Part shown: positions 39,931 through 54,700 of the stretch, in pieces
Position numbering within the stretch: the first letter of the stretch is position 1
How the letters are laid out: each line of letters begins with the position of its first letter
From: Metallyticus violacea
Taxonomy: Eukaryota; Arthropoda; Insecta; Mantodea; Metallyticidae
NCBI GenBank assembly: GCA_030762175.1
Contig: CM060831.1
Coordinates: forward strand, 33,452,501 to 33,516,500
Reading direction: 5' to 3'
Length of the DNA: 64,000 nt
Program-made: the position numbers and the translations under genes
Notes under the pieces: generated by a model
The model's input: the letters and a program-made list of their open reading frames with translations, nothing else
The model's database searches: none
Told to the model about the DNA's origin: nothing

Positions 39931-42900
39931 TGTGTGTATTCTATAGTTGTATTTGAATGGTAGTAAATAAGTAAAAAAAATACTCTCATTTGGTGAGCCA
40001 TTCCTGAGTGGGTGAGTCCTGCACATTATTTGCTTTACTAGTTTTACTTTTATGCTATGTTCTATCTAGCTTATGTATGCATTTGTAAATATATTTGTAT
40101 ACATTTTTCCTTTGAGTCCTCAATTGACTAGTTCACTATATCCCTTGTGATAATAGTACTGCAATGGTTTATTGGTGTCAAAGCATTCCCCAAGCCCTCT
40201 CCAGACATGTGTTTTCTGTGGCATCCTGGTCCACCGAGATCCAATTACCATCCTGAAAAGATCTAAACATCTCTTTATCCCTGTTTATGAGTGAGTCCCA
40301 CATAATTACTAAAGCAGTAATTAAATAAATTGATAAAATATCAAGTGTCTTAAATTATTATGATACAAGTTGCTGCACCAAGATGGTTACATTGTTATGT
40401 TAATGTTTATATATTCATACATCTCAAGATAATATCCTGAATGGTGCTGAACAGCTGTTTCAGTGTTTATTCTTGCTTCATTTATTAAATATGATACATA
40501 ATATCAGTAACATAACTGGTACAATTCTTAATTTTAAATAATAAATCAGTAATTTCAATGTTTAGCAGTTTTATATAAATTGAATATATCAGAGATAGTT
40601 TGTGCTTGCATAATTCATTTTAACAGTAAATAACATTTTTCTACCATCTTTCTCATATGAAATGAGAATATTCTTGTATATTGGCACACCTCCCCCCTTC
40701 TAACTTATTCTGGCTTTAAAAATGGAAAAAGGAATTTAGTATGCAAATAAATACATTCATCAACTGATATTGTACAGAAAATAAGGAAACTATAGAAAGC
40801 CATTGGACCAGAAATGAGAAAATAATTCTGCAGTGGATTTCAGGGCATATTTGTGTGCAAGGAGTTAGTAGATATGTTACATTTCTGACATAAAAGTGAT
40901 ATCTAATTTCCAATAAGAACTTCCCCAAAAACTTCAACCCATAAAAAGAATACTTATTGACCAAGAACAACAGGAAAGGTAAGAAAAAATGAAAGGAAAA
41001 TTATATGAAAATTGAAGGAGACAGAAACCTTGTGACTCATAAAGAAAAATTTGTATACCTGCAAGCATCAACTAAGGCTGAACATATTGTATAAGATACA
41101 CATCTTTTCCATTTTTTAACAGCACAAAATTGGGGTACATCTTATATTTGCATAAAAATATGAGCATTCTCAAAATTATCTATATGAATAAGCTTTACAT
41201 ATGATATTAAACTTTAATTCACTTTTCACTTTTGCAGCAATTCAACTTTTTGGGTGCTTATAGATGTATTACCCACTATGCTTTAGTAAATATCATATGA
41301 ATACAACAATAAAAATCCCCCTTTTTTCCCTGCTTGAGGTAGGGACAAGCAGTCCTTGCCCAGAGATCCAATTGGGGGGAGGGGGCTACTTTACCTTTGG
41401 ACATAATCTCTAATTTTTTTGGAGAGTGATAGTGGAAGTATAAGCATTTCCATGTAGGCATACATTTTTAACATAAGGCAGTCATGTCACCTACTAACAA
41501 TTCCCAAAATGTTGGAAAAGCTCACCTGCCATTAGTTGAAGGGACCGTATGACCTAGCCAACAGGATTGTCACACCTGCCAGCATGCTTGCAAGTCATCT
41601 CCTCCATTACTAATGTAATAGTTACTGCGTGACTGGGTTCCGAGAGCCTCTTAAAGCACGGTGCACTCCAGGCAGGAAGAGGATGTGGTTTGGATAATTA
41701 TCTTGAGTACAATTTGAATTTATTTCTCTTTACATCAACATACAATTTTAAATATTACAATAAGATCTATGTCTTTATCAATTCCATAATACTAACTGAC
41801 AATATAAAATTAATACATATCATTATGGCTCTATTAAAATATTTTAATTTTAAACACTTCATCCAACTATTATCCTGTACTTGTGAGTTACTTATTTCCT
41901 TAAGACTATATACACACTAACACCATTTTATTAGTGTATAATAATCCTGTTTCTAATGTTAATTTACCCCCATTCCCTCCCCTATTCAATTTATCAATCA
42001 TTAACTATCTGACCATTCTTTATCATTTTTCCCTCACCTTCCCTAAATACGCTGTAAATCCATCAATTATTCTACTTCTAAGGTTACACTTCTTTCTAGA
42101 TTTCTTCCATCATCCTCTTTGTCATTCTTATCCATTTTTCTCTAACTTTACCTAAATAGTCCCCAATCATTTTTATATCCTTCTCTCCTTTTACAGTTAA
42201 AATCTTTGTAATTAAAATTTCCCCATCTAAATTTTCCCATTTTTCTCTCCATAACTTTGTTTGATTACGATATAACAAACAACGAACATCTGTTTTGGTT
42301 TCTCTACACATTAAACGGTTCTTTTATCATGTCCTAATCCTTTTAAATTCATAACTCCAGTTCTAGCCAAGCAAATATCTCTCTCTCTACCTCGCTCTCT
42401 GTATGTGTGTGTGCATGCGTGCGTGCATGTGTGTCCCTACCCTATACTATTTTTATTCCCCTATAAAGTCTCAATGAACTCTCTTCACTTAAACTACTAA
42501 TTATTTCTTGTTGTTCAATATCTTCCAATCTTAGATTTATTTCTTTCCAAAATCCTTTGTTTTGGTGTTCTAGGAGGTACGTCCCTACCCCATCAACTGT
42601 GCTTAAAAAAAAACCAAGAATTTGGCAATGGCTTTATTGCCAAGTACCAAACATTAATTAGCAACAATACCTTCTTAAACCATTAGTAGAATATCATAAT
42701 TGTACTGAAGGCTATAGTTATGTATCTCAGTCACTTGCTTTCATCAGTGTTCTGTACCCCATCACCTGATTCACTACTTGAAAGATGGAAACTTTTCTTT
42801 TGAAATGTGCATCAAATGACATTCATTTGACTATCTTCATGGCACTACTAAACTTACCTGTTCACTTTTAACTTCTTGCTAAGCTACCTATATTTCATCA

Positions 42901-45900
42901 ATTATGGCAAATAAATAAAAGTAAATAACAGGTACCTTTCCCATTATTGGTGTCTGATGCATACCTGTTACAGATAGTGTTAAGAGTAAATTATAATTGT
43001 ATACACTAAGGACAAGTAAACTTTATATTTTGTACTAAAATCTTTTCACTTTCTACATTTTTAATTTTGGAGTATGTCTTATTGCAAATTGCCAGTAGAT
43101 GAATTAAAATGTTAATATAGCAAATTATTCCACTATCCCAAGAGCACATTTTTGTCGCTTTGTTTGAAAGTTATAATTCATTTGCAGTCGCATGCCTTCT
43201 GTTGAGGGGCATCCAGGGTTCCACATTGATGAACCCTGTCATGTGGGAACAGAAGATGCAGAGCCTCCTGTTCATTTTAGCTGGATTGTTGAGGAATGTA
43301 TTCTTGCAGCTTATGACAGAAAATCTGTAGTCTGTCCAAAACATGGAGATATTCTCCTTGCACAAATCGCTCCCGACACAGTAAGTTGTCTTTGTCATAT
43401 TAATGCTTTTTGTTTTATATTATGTTTGTGTTGTTCTAATATAGGTTAATATACTTGTAAAGTTTTACCCTCTGTTAATTTTTCTGTTTAACTGTGGTGG
43501 AACTGACGATGACTTCCAGATTCTCAGAGTGAGAACAGGAAATTTGAAACTGGGATCTCGACTTAACCCTACCAATTTAAAAATTAAAAAACAAAAATTC
43601 TTTGCTAGACCAGGCTACCTAATGAAATCTTTGGTAACATGTGCAGATGAAGATATTCAGCAAATTTTAGATCAGAAGTTCTAAGAAAAAATACAATATA
43701 ATTTGATCAAAAGAAATCAGATTTATTTAATTAGATATAAAATACTTTCACAATAATTAACTAGAATAATGCTAATGCTTATATCGCTTAAAAGTTCATC
43801 CATCATATAAAATTAATGTGGTAACAAGAAGATATACATTTCTGCATTTTTTAAATGTTAAAGTGAATGATTCTTTTGTTTTAAGTTATTATATTTAACA
43901 TTAATTGTTGAATTTTATTAACATTTAAATCAGTTTTTTTCTTATCTTATGTAAAACAGGAATAGAATTCATTACAATATTTTCAAGATAGCACATTACG
44001 CAAACTAGATATAAACAATAAAGAGAGTTTATTCCATTTTTAAATTTTTTCTTCAGATCATGCTTTTTTGGAATGTCAATTATAATTTTAAAGCCCCTTC
44101 ATTGCTTACTAAAATATGCTTTTAAATATATGAACATCACTCATGAGCATAATGCACTGATTTTATAATTTATTAGGCAATTTCTGGATGTAAAGTCATA
44201 GGCTAATTTATGTAATAACATTTTTCTTAATAAATGAAAAAAACAAGAAAGAAAAAAATTTAAATAAAAAAGAAAGGGCAGGTTTATAAAATTAAATAAT
44301 TTTAAAACATTACAGAAAAAGAAAAGAGAAAGAAAATGGCGAGAAAGTGTCTTGAGACACCCATGAAAGCTATGAATAAATTTAAGGAAAATTATAAGTT
44401 TCTACATTTAATTAAAATGATCACAAAAATACTTGGTTAAGAAAAATATTTTTACATGCTCCCATACTTGCATTAGTTATATAGACATAGATACACCATG
44501 TTTATCTAAATTTTTCATATACCTACACTACCTTAGTTTTTATTTGATAGTTACTGTATTTGAAATAAAGAAATAAAATTGAACTTTAAATTCAGAAATG
44601 GTGCATGAATTGGAAAATGCCTAATCATTCTTCCATTGGTCTGTTACTGTATGTTTGGAGTTAAACCAATGGTTTGAGAAAAATGTCATTAGTTTCAGAT
44701 ATTTGAATATTTAGTTGTACATGGAAAACAAACAGAAGGAAACACTAAGTGTGGAACCTCCTCTAGCTAATCACATCATATTTTACATTTTTGTAATAAT
44801 TAGTATGGTTATATTCATATGAATTTTTTCAACTGTTAGATCTTCATAGATCTTGGTGAGAGGCACCTAATACGTCCAGAAAACATAAAGAAGGGTCGTT
44901 TGCTTGGTCGTGGAGCTTTTGGTTTTGTATTTAAAGGAACATGTACTCTTCGTGGCTCAAACACACAAATAGATGTAGCTATGAAGATGCTTCAGCCAGT
45001 TCAACCTGGAGCAAATGCCCGGCAGTCTGCTGTTATAGCATACAAGGTAACAACAGTGCATTAAATCTCTCATTCTAATAATATGCATCATGTTCCAAAG
45101 TTTAAATAAAATGTGAGAAGTTGAGGCTCTAAGTTTTAAGGTTTTGACTCCATTTTGTATGTAATAAAATGGCATTTGGATCATAAGCTCAATATCAGGT
45201 ATAATTTTTAGTTATAAGATGATGTGTTGCATAAAAATATAACTTTCTTTTTATAATAATGCAGAAATGCCCTCTTTTTGAAGTAGTATTTTTGTTCTAC
45301 AGGCAGCTCAGGGAAAATGGGATCGTGATCCTCTGCAATATGCATGTAAGGCTTACTGCACAGCACGTCAAGAACTGAATATCCTTCTGAGTTTGCGTCA
45401 CTCCAATATAGTACCATTAGTAGGGGTTTGTACCCGCCCATTGGCTCTTGTTTTGGATCTTGCGCCACAAGGAGCTCTTGATACAACTCTAAGGCACTAC
45501 AGACGATCTGGGGCTTGCATTGGTCCCTATTGTCTACAGGCAATCATTCTCCAGGTAAATACCATTCTTTATTTATATACAATATTGGAAAAACCTAATG
45601 CACAGAGAGTCTGGCAAGCTAATGTGTGTGTGTTTTCTGATGTCCAATAATAATCTATCAATTTTAACATACAAACAAGCAAACATTTTACCATTTTCTT
45701 ATTTACATGGTGATTCAGTTACTTTTTAAACTGCATCATATACAATGCAATATAAAATTTATATTTTTGACATGCATCATTGTAAGTTTTCCACTCAACT
45801 TAATGAAGGGGTCCATTTGAGCATCATGAGGTGTTATAGCCAATTGATTCTGTTTTGGAGAAAAAGGGTCAGTGTTAAAAGAGTTATAAGCAAATAAAAT

Positions 45901-48672
45901 TAAAGCTATACAATATAGTTTTTAAGAGTTTCCACAAATTGACATAAGGAATGTTGCAAACTTTTTATTGCTGTAATATGTTTTTATATGTGTGTGTGTG
46001 CGCGTACATATGTGCATGTGGTTAAGATTTTGGCATAGTATAGTATAATTTTTGCAGAAGTTTTTAAAAACAATTATACATAGCATTCCAAAGAATGTTT
46101 TGTTGTAACAGAAGCAGTGCACAAATACCATATAAAAAGTATGTTATGGTGTAATAATCCTTATTTATCATATGGTATAGAGCTATGGGGAACAATCAGC
46201 AATGCTAACTCAGAATGCTGATCCTGTACAAGATCTGTAGAAGAAACACATAAGAATGCCCTAATTGGAAGTAATACAGTGATGTGAACTACACATATTG
46301 CTAGAAATAAGGAAAATATGTTCAGTACCTAAATAGATAGGCACCCATACTTATTTTATTACATTACATTTATCCCAGTAAAAGTCTCTATCCATGCAAA
46401 GACCTAAAAATGAGTGGTGATGTACAACATCTACTAGTGAGTGTCAATTAAAATAGAAATGACCTTTAACTGACAGCTTTTTCATTCAAAATGTGGATAT
46501 AATACATATGTATATTTTACAATTGAGAGACATCTTACTCTTGTTGCAGTAATAATATAATTAGTTGACAATTTTTAAAATATACAACTTAGAAAACATA
46601 TTGACTAATATGGTGAAACAGGTTCTGATGAATTACATAAGCATTTTAGAGAACATATAAAATTCTTAGCATATTGGTTTATTTTTTCATAAAATGTGGA
46701 AATAGTAAATATTGTTACATTTTTTTCCTTACTTTCTTCTTTCTCCCCCTCTCGTTCTCCACATCCTTTATGCTGTCAAGTGCCATATATATTGTTTTAT
46801 TTATTTACTCCCACACTGTCTGTCCATGGTCAATTTTTTTAATGTCTGCCATTGTTTATAGGCATTTTATCCAGTTCTTTCAGCCCTGTCTTCCAATCTA
46901 AAGTGGAGTCTTTCCTTCTATTTACATCTAAAACCTGCTTCCCTTTCCTGTCCTCTTCCATTCAGGTAATAAGCCAATACCAGTTTAGTTAACTTTCCTT
47001 ACCCTTGCTTGTACATTTTTCTTTCATTCCTAATGCTAGTCCTTTCTGCTGTTTACTTTATAAACATCTCCATATTCAAATATTTATCATGTAGTGTCAG
47101 ACTCACAATATCATAATGTATGTTAGAACTATAATTGCATTGTTTTGACAATAATCTCTATTTTCTTTATAATGGTATTGTCATTGACTGATTCTACTAA
47201 TATTAATACCAAAAGAACAAAATAACATTTGTCTTAAAATTCCAAGTCCACATTATTAAAGCCTGCCACTTTTTTATTGGTCTTTATTATGATATTCTCA
47301 CATCCTTTGGTTGTTCTCTAGCCATTTTTAATTTGAAACTCGGTGGTACCTTTTTTCTAATTGGAATGTTTCATTTTTCATTGCCTATTTTTTTAACAGG
47401 TTGCAAAGGCCATTGAGTATCTGCATCAACAGCATATAATCTATCGTGACCTGAAATCAGAAAATGTTCTGGTTTGGGATATGCCTCCTCCTTTTCATGA
47501 TACCTCTGATGTTCATCCTCTACACATTAAATTGGCTGATTATGGTAAGCAAAAATAAAAAGAAGAAAGAAAAGGAATATAACTAAAGACTAATGTTTTT
47601 TATTGTAGTATAAAAAGCATGCAACTATTTTGTGTCCATCCTGTTTTAGCATCTATTTTTGTTTCTTCTATTGCTGTTTGGTACCTTTTAGTCACTAGGA
47701 ATAGATTGAGAGTATAGTTATTGAATTGCTTAGTAAGTAAATAGATATTTTTGTATTCAACTCTATAATACATATTTTTTCATGTGATGATTGAACCTTC
47801 TGGTAGTCCTTGATAGAAGGCAAGATAGAATTTTGCACCTGTATTAACATTTAAAATTAAATTTCTGGCCTGTAAATAGTACTGGTTGTTAAAGTATCAC
47901 CTACTTAGCATGCCTTTAAATTTAATGTGCGCTTTTGAGGTTTGGCATTTGTTAAACAGTCTAAAAATTACAACTTTTTTTCGAGCCAAGATAGTTCTTC
48001 TCTTGTAAAAGTATGGCATGATAAGATTGAAAATCTTAGAATGTGTTAAAAAGTTTGCTTTATTTCCTGAAGACATTGATTTGTCATAAAATTAAAAGGA
48101 TTTGCGGGTAGGACTTACTGTGAGCAAACTAACAGTTTGTGAAAATTATTTTATTCATTTTTGAGATTTATAGAAATTATAACGTTATTTAAGGCAAAAC
48201 AGTTTTCTGATTGGCATTACTTGTTAAAAATGAGTTTTGCAGAAAAACAGTCCACTTATTTGGTTCATTTTTGGCTATACTTGAAATAGTGAATAAATAT
48301 TCATGTCAATTTTTCATTTCCCATTTCAATGCGGATGTAATTTAATATGAAATAAGTTACTATGGTTATAAATTATTTTGAAATAAAGTTGAGACTTGAA
48401 TATATGTAGCAAGAAGTGGAAACCCATCTAAAAATAATAAGAGAATGAATAGAACCATTATTGGGAGATGAACTGAATGCATTAAACCGACACTGGGAAA
48501 GTGTGTTGATATTTATAGCTGAAATCTGATCAAGAAGGAGAAAATGGGGGCACTTTGTGGTGAGACATAGATGCAGGCATGCGAACAGTATCAAAAGAAG
48601 AAAAATGTATGACAAAAGTATAGCTGGATAACATTGTGCAAAAAATGTAATTCCTAATCACTTTAAACACAG

Positions 48673-48737
<65 letters not shown>

Positions 48738-51700
48738 GATGAGTCCTGGAAACTGAAGGATGAAGGACTCAGTAATTAACTGTGGCATGCTATGGCCTGA
48801 CAGCCACCACTCCATATCCTTTTCATAAGTATAAATTGTAATTTGAAGTGGTTCATGCAAACACACGTACTAATTTATCATAGCTGCATGCATGCTGCAA
48901 CAATGAGTGGTTTGAAGTCATATAAGAGTGAAACCCTGCAGTTTAGCATTGAAATGAAACTGCTGCATTAGTTTTAAGTTAAGAAGTGGTATTAGCAAAC
49001 ATTTATATTTCTATAAATTTGAATAGTTTGGGATTTTCACAGTGAAATATAGTATTGTCAGATTCTTCATTGTGACAATGAAGGAAATTTGCCTTTGAAA
49101 CATGTCCAAGTAAGTGGAATAAAACTAGTGAAATTTGAGTGACTTGCTCATAAATAATTTGTTATATGATTTATATTTCTATTTCTACAACTCCATTACT
49201 AAATGAAAGACATACACTGGAACAATTAAAAATGCACCATCTGTACTGTAATATTGTCTCTAATAACTCTGCTGTTACCTTAGGTACATTTCTACTTCTC
49301 CTGATGCTTGCTACATTACATTTGAGTTTCAATTAAATAAGTAACTATAAATGCAAAGATAGATCTATTAGTTTGGGGGATGGGTTGTATATCTCTATAA
49401 CACTATATAGTTAATTTTCCTAGTATTTACTGTTTGAAAACTTCCTTAAGAAGAACCTTTATTTCTTGCTTTCCAGAACTTTTATCCTATATAAAATTGT
49501 GCAATGTTTCATAATATTCCAGTTTTAAGTAGGTTTGTATACAGGTTATATCACTTACTGCTCCTTGTATTTTGCATTTTGGCCCTTTTCACTTAGAAAG
49601 ATGTGTCAAAAATGTCTATTTTTATTTTCATTGATTTATTGTTTTATTATGTTACTATAATTAGTTATGCAGTGTTATGAAGTTGCTTTCCTTTTTCTCT
49701 TACCTTTTTTTTTCCCTCTGAGGTAAATTTTATTTCAAGATACAATAAATAATACACTGGATAAGAACTGAAACAATAAATTTCACAAAATGTTGGTAGG
49801 ATTTTTTTCTGAATATAGTATTTAGACTCGAAGAAAGAATGAAAGTTGTGTCGGATATTAAATAAACCCCATACATTTCTTAACAGAATTGTTTTTTTTT
49901 TTAATTACAGTGGCTTCAACCTCTTCCAAATGATGTGTGTTCTGGTAACCATTCCTTGAAGGTAGCTGTTGTGTGCTGAACTTTAGATATGTTTGCTTTT
50001 ACAGGTATTAGTAGATTAACTCTTCCATCAGGAACTAAAGGATTTGGAGGTACAGAAGGCTTTATGGCTCCAGAGATTATGCGATATAATGGAGAAGAAG
50101 AATATACAGAGAAGGTAAACAATTCATGAATAATCAAATGAATTTTTTTAGCAAAATGATTGGAATTTTCTTTACTACTTTAAGGGCTCAACCAGTATAC
50201 ATATATATTTATTTTTGTAATCTGTTGAAATGACAAACTAGCTATAGTAAGGGACAAGCCTTAATGGCTGTTTTTCCTTCTCTTTTTCTCTCTCTCTTTC
50301 TTTCCTGGAACAGATTGCAGTCGTCCAGCCGTTTATTTATTGTGTTCATTGACATGATACATGTAAGGAATCTGATGTATCAGAGTTTGCTGAGGGTGTC
50401 TTGTCTCTACATTCTCTTTTAGTACTGCTTAGTGCCAAGGGAGATTGGATGTGGAATCGAGAGTGAATTGTTTATTCATTAAGGCACCCTCAGATATTGT
50501 TAATAATATAAGAAACAAGAAATATTCATAGTTTCTGCTTAATCTTATATGTAGGAAAGTAACAATAGCAATGCTGAAGAATTTCCAGGTATCTGGCTGC
50601 ATCATGTTACTGTTGAGACAAAAGCAATAATACTAGACACTTGGAACTTGGTGGGATGGGATGAGTTTATTACGGTTTGTCCTGCACTTTACAGGTATAT
50701 GGACATAAATTATGTAGTTTGCTTAAAAAGATGTATGTTTTGTACCACTGTAAATTCATTGCTGAAGAAAGCTGTCCAATCTAATCAGATTCTTGTATAT
50801 CATTTTAGGTGGATTGTTTCTCTTTTGGTATGTTCATATACGAATTGCTGACGCTTCATCAACCATTTGAAGGTCATGAATCTGTAAAAGAATGCATTCT
50901 AGAAGGTGGACGTCCTCCTCTTACATACAGGGTAAGATACTTTTTTCACATATGCCTGTATGCACATACATCTTTAGTAATAAGATTTATATACGTTTGT
51001 GCATTATTTTCAAATGTTGATTTTTTCAGGAGGAAGGGGAAACCAAAATTACTCGCAAACCTTCCTCCATGGTAGGGATTTAATTATGCTCTTATCCTGT
51101 TTTATTCTAATCTCATTCTGTTTCCTAACAAGATGTACTTATATCAAAATATTCCTACCATGATGAATAGTTTTTGCTGAAAAACAATGACTGTAACATC
51201 TCACTACAAGTATAGAAGCATTCATATATGTAGCAATAGCATGGGATCTGATCCCAGGGGACAGGTCTAACATCAACCGGTAAAATGCATCCTACAACAC
51301 TGGAAGCTTAAATGGATTATGAACTTTACTTTGAGTAGATATTGAAAGTGTCCTTTTAGTACTCATATAGAAACTCAATATTGACACTTGCTGAAATTCT
51401 GCTTATTTCAGGAACCAATTGCAATAATTCACTCTTTGAACTGGTTACCTTCTTGCAAATCATGAACAGATGTGAGTCTGTGCTTTAGTAACTCTGTTAC
51501 ATTTCGTGCAGAAGATGTAAAAATGTTTTGTCTGTTTTTAATTGGTTTTTGCGGTGAATGCTGTAGACTGACTCCAATTTTTCCTCCATATAAATGATTC
51601 ATATGTATAACACCTTTTGAAGAGACTTTGGTAAACACTCTTTTTAAAGTAACTTTTACAAAGAAAAATTTGTTCTTAAACAGTCAAATGCTACACCACA

Positions 51701-54700
51701 TTGAACGCGTGTGTTGCCACCAGAACAGCTGTACTACAAATAGTAATGTACTGAGCATTGCATTCCCATCTCATGCGGGGTGATCCTAAGATTACAGATG
51801 GATTCATTGTCAAGGGAAGTAAGGAAGGATCATAATGGGAATAGCAGTGGCATTCCTCCTGGATGCCTATATATATAAATTAACACTAATAATAAAAGTA
51901 GAAAAAGATGAAACACTGAAAAAGAGTCACACTTGAAATTGCTATATTTTGAACTAGAATGGCAAGAAGCTAGACTAACTTTTTGCCATTGAAGAACTCG
52001 CAGTAGTTTGAAATATAGCAATATCAAGTGTGACTCTTTTTCAGTGTTTTATCTTTTTCTGCTTTTATTGTTAGTGTTAATTTGTTACATTGTTAATAGT
52101 GTTTCTTTATTTTTATTTTTCATTAATATTATATATACATATATGCAGCAGCCATATATTTTAATGGCCCTATATTTAGAAATGTATGTTTAGAATATGT
52201 CTTTTACTTTATATAATTTTTTTCTGGTGTGTTATAGTTTTTCACAGTTAATGCTCTTGATCCTGAATCCTGACAGAATGCTAGTGAAGAAACTAGTAGA
52301 AAAAGATTATAGTATTAAAAATGTTTGAATGAAACAATTTTCAAAATGTAATGGCAATTACAGGAATTAAATCCTCTTAAATGGTCATATTGCATTGAAG
52401 TTGTTTGGAAACTTGAACTTTATGCAGTCAGGAAAGTATATATTAAAAGAAGAGAATAGCAAGCAACTGTTGAGCCATTTAGCAGAACATTCATTTTTTA
52501 ATCATATGCAGATAATGTTACAAGGATATCTCTCAATAAAATTAAATGCTTCTTTGGGGGCATGAAAGAAGGGATGAAAACGTTTAATATTTTAAATTGA
52601 ATGGTGATCATTTCTTTTAATATTTTGATTCTTCTCGATAAATAAAGCAACTTCATTCAACTTTTTTTCTAAATTAATATCTTCAAAACTTGCAGGGTTT
52701 TGAAAAAAATACTGGCCTAATACTCTTTGTGAACCAGATAAATAAATCTGGATAGAAAGAAGCTCAACATTATAGAAACAATCTGTTTTCGAAATTGTCT
52801 AATATATTAAAAATAGTAATCATAGACCCTCTCAAAAAGAAAAAAGGCACAGTATGACTTGGAAATAAACAGGCTTGTGGTATTAAATGATTGCAGGAGA
52901 AATTATTGGCTAGTGTCAAAAGTAATGAATAATATGGTATACAAATTTCACATATGATATTTAAGTTCCTAGAAGGTGTGAAGAACATGAATTGATTGAA
53001 AAATTAAGTCAAAGGTGAATAGCAAGAATGCTATTAATGTAAACCCATAGATAAGTGAATACAAATTGGCTAGAAGTGGTGGAATCAGGCACATAGGTAG
53101 CATGTGATATTTGATTGCTTCTGAAACTCTCACCAAAGATTGTCAGATCTGAATTTTTGTTTGTTACTTAACACCAATGCCCCAAAAGCTACACTCTTAA
53201 TAAATGAGTAGTATCGGCATGGTGGTACACTGCCACACTGTGCAAGATATGTTTTAAATGAAAGTTGCTGTTTTTGTTGAGGAGTATCAGAATATAAAAG
53301 AAAATTACCATCATTCCATTGATTCTATGGGGCACAATAAAATGTTGCTACTTTGTTTAGAATTGATTCTATTTAAGAGAATTAATGTAATATTTTAGAT
53401 GAACAGCCCTGCAGCATAATCATGGTCATTGCATTTCTTTTTATATGTGTTGATTGTGTTTACAATTCTTTAAAAAATTGTACATTTACTTCACTTTTTT
53501 ACGAGGGAGAAAGATTGGATGAAGGCTTTTGGAAAGATACAACAATAAGAATTGAGGATGTTGAAAAACAGGAAATATGGGCAAATCTTAACACCAAAAA
53601 ATCTCTGAAATTATATAGTACACTAAAAAATGTATGGGGAAAAGAAAGCTATATTGAAATTTGTGATAAGGTAGGAAGGGAAGGGTTGGCATGGTTTAGA
53701 ACAGGAGTAAAATATTTAACTGGATTAAAAAAATGGATACGCTAAGGGAAAATGTCCTATGTGTGCAAAACCAGATAGTACTTGGCATTGTATACTAGAA
53801 TGTAAGCAAACCAAGTTTTGCAGGGAACAGATTGTATTACAAAAATGGGAAAACCTACTGGATGAAATAAGAGGTAGAGGAATTTTAAATTTAAAGTCAG
53901 ATGTAAACATGAAGGAACTGGGAAAATACATAGGCAAGGTAAGACAAAAATAGTTACGGGTGTAAAATACTTAGGAAATGTCTTAAGAATAATATTGTCA
54001 GATAGTGAAAGGAGGATGAAATGAGTGGGAAAGGGTATGGGACTAGCTATCTAGCATTAGTTAAATAGGATCCTTATACACCAATAACCGGGTTGTTAGT
54101 ATGTATAAAGTCCTAAGCAACTTTCAAGGATAGAAATTTGGCCGAATGGGTTTAATTGAAAAAGAAGGAGGGTTTAGTATTGTGGGAAATATAATTTAAT
54201 ATTATATTGAATGTATATATTATTTTTAATGTTGGTTTTGTTTTTGATTGGATCGGAGTCAGGTCCCCCGGATATTCCAGTAGGTAGCTGCTGATGAACT
54301 GGGGACTGGGGGGCTGAGCCAATCAAATTGGGAAAAAAGTTTATTGGAGTTAGTGCCTTCTGGAATTGCTGAAGGCACCGTTCCTAATTGTTATTTTTTA
54401 AAAGTAATGGTTTTTTTATTTGTGTTTATTTTGTTAAAAAAAATCTGTATGTTGATGCATGAGAAATAAATGTTACTACTGCACTTTTTAGGAGACTTTA
54501 TATCCAACATACATGCTGGATTTGATGGTATTGTGCTGGTGTCAGTCCCCTAGGGATCGGCCCTCTGCTAGTCAAATTGTATCAATAGCCTCAGCTCCTG
54601 AGTTCACGCATTTAAGTGATACAGTTTCTCTAAACCACACAGCACCAGTAGTTGCATCAGCTGTTATGCCATTGCCAAACCTTGGAGGTAAGTTAAGATA

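Larger units (their letters stand above)
38993..43187. other. Intron 15, with LINE tails and a microsatellite
   Basis: About 4.2 kb. Contents: LINE 3' motifs at 39400-39480 and 39725-39820, the (ATT)n run 39859-39931, and a minus-strand LINE fragment 42096-42330. Also present are CT/TG low complexity at 42380-42435 and a GC-richer stretch at 41490-41670 that looks repetitive but is not identified. The rest is AT-rich. Confidence 0.55.
51072..54491. other. Intron 22, with a fold-back and a LINE fragment
   Basis: About 3.4 kb: fold-back element 51877-52083, LINE fragment 53480-54340. Positions 52090-53400 are AT-rich with no recognised content. Confidence 0.6.

Noticed and set aside
39826..40026. 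Poly-asparagine open frame
   Set aside because: Translation of an ATT microsatellite.
48663..48866. Cys-Val repeat frame
   Set aside because: Translation of the AC dinucleotide run.
51830..52193. Small hydrophobic protein encoded on both strands
   Set aside because: The same peptide appears on both strands only because the 73-bp arms are inverted copies.
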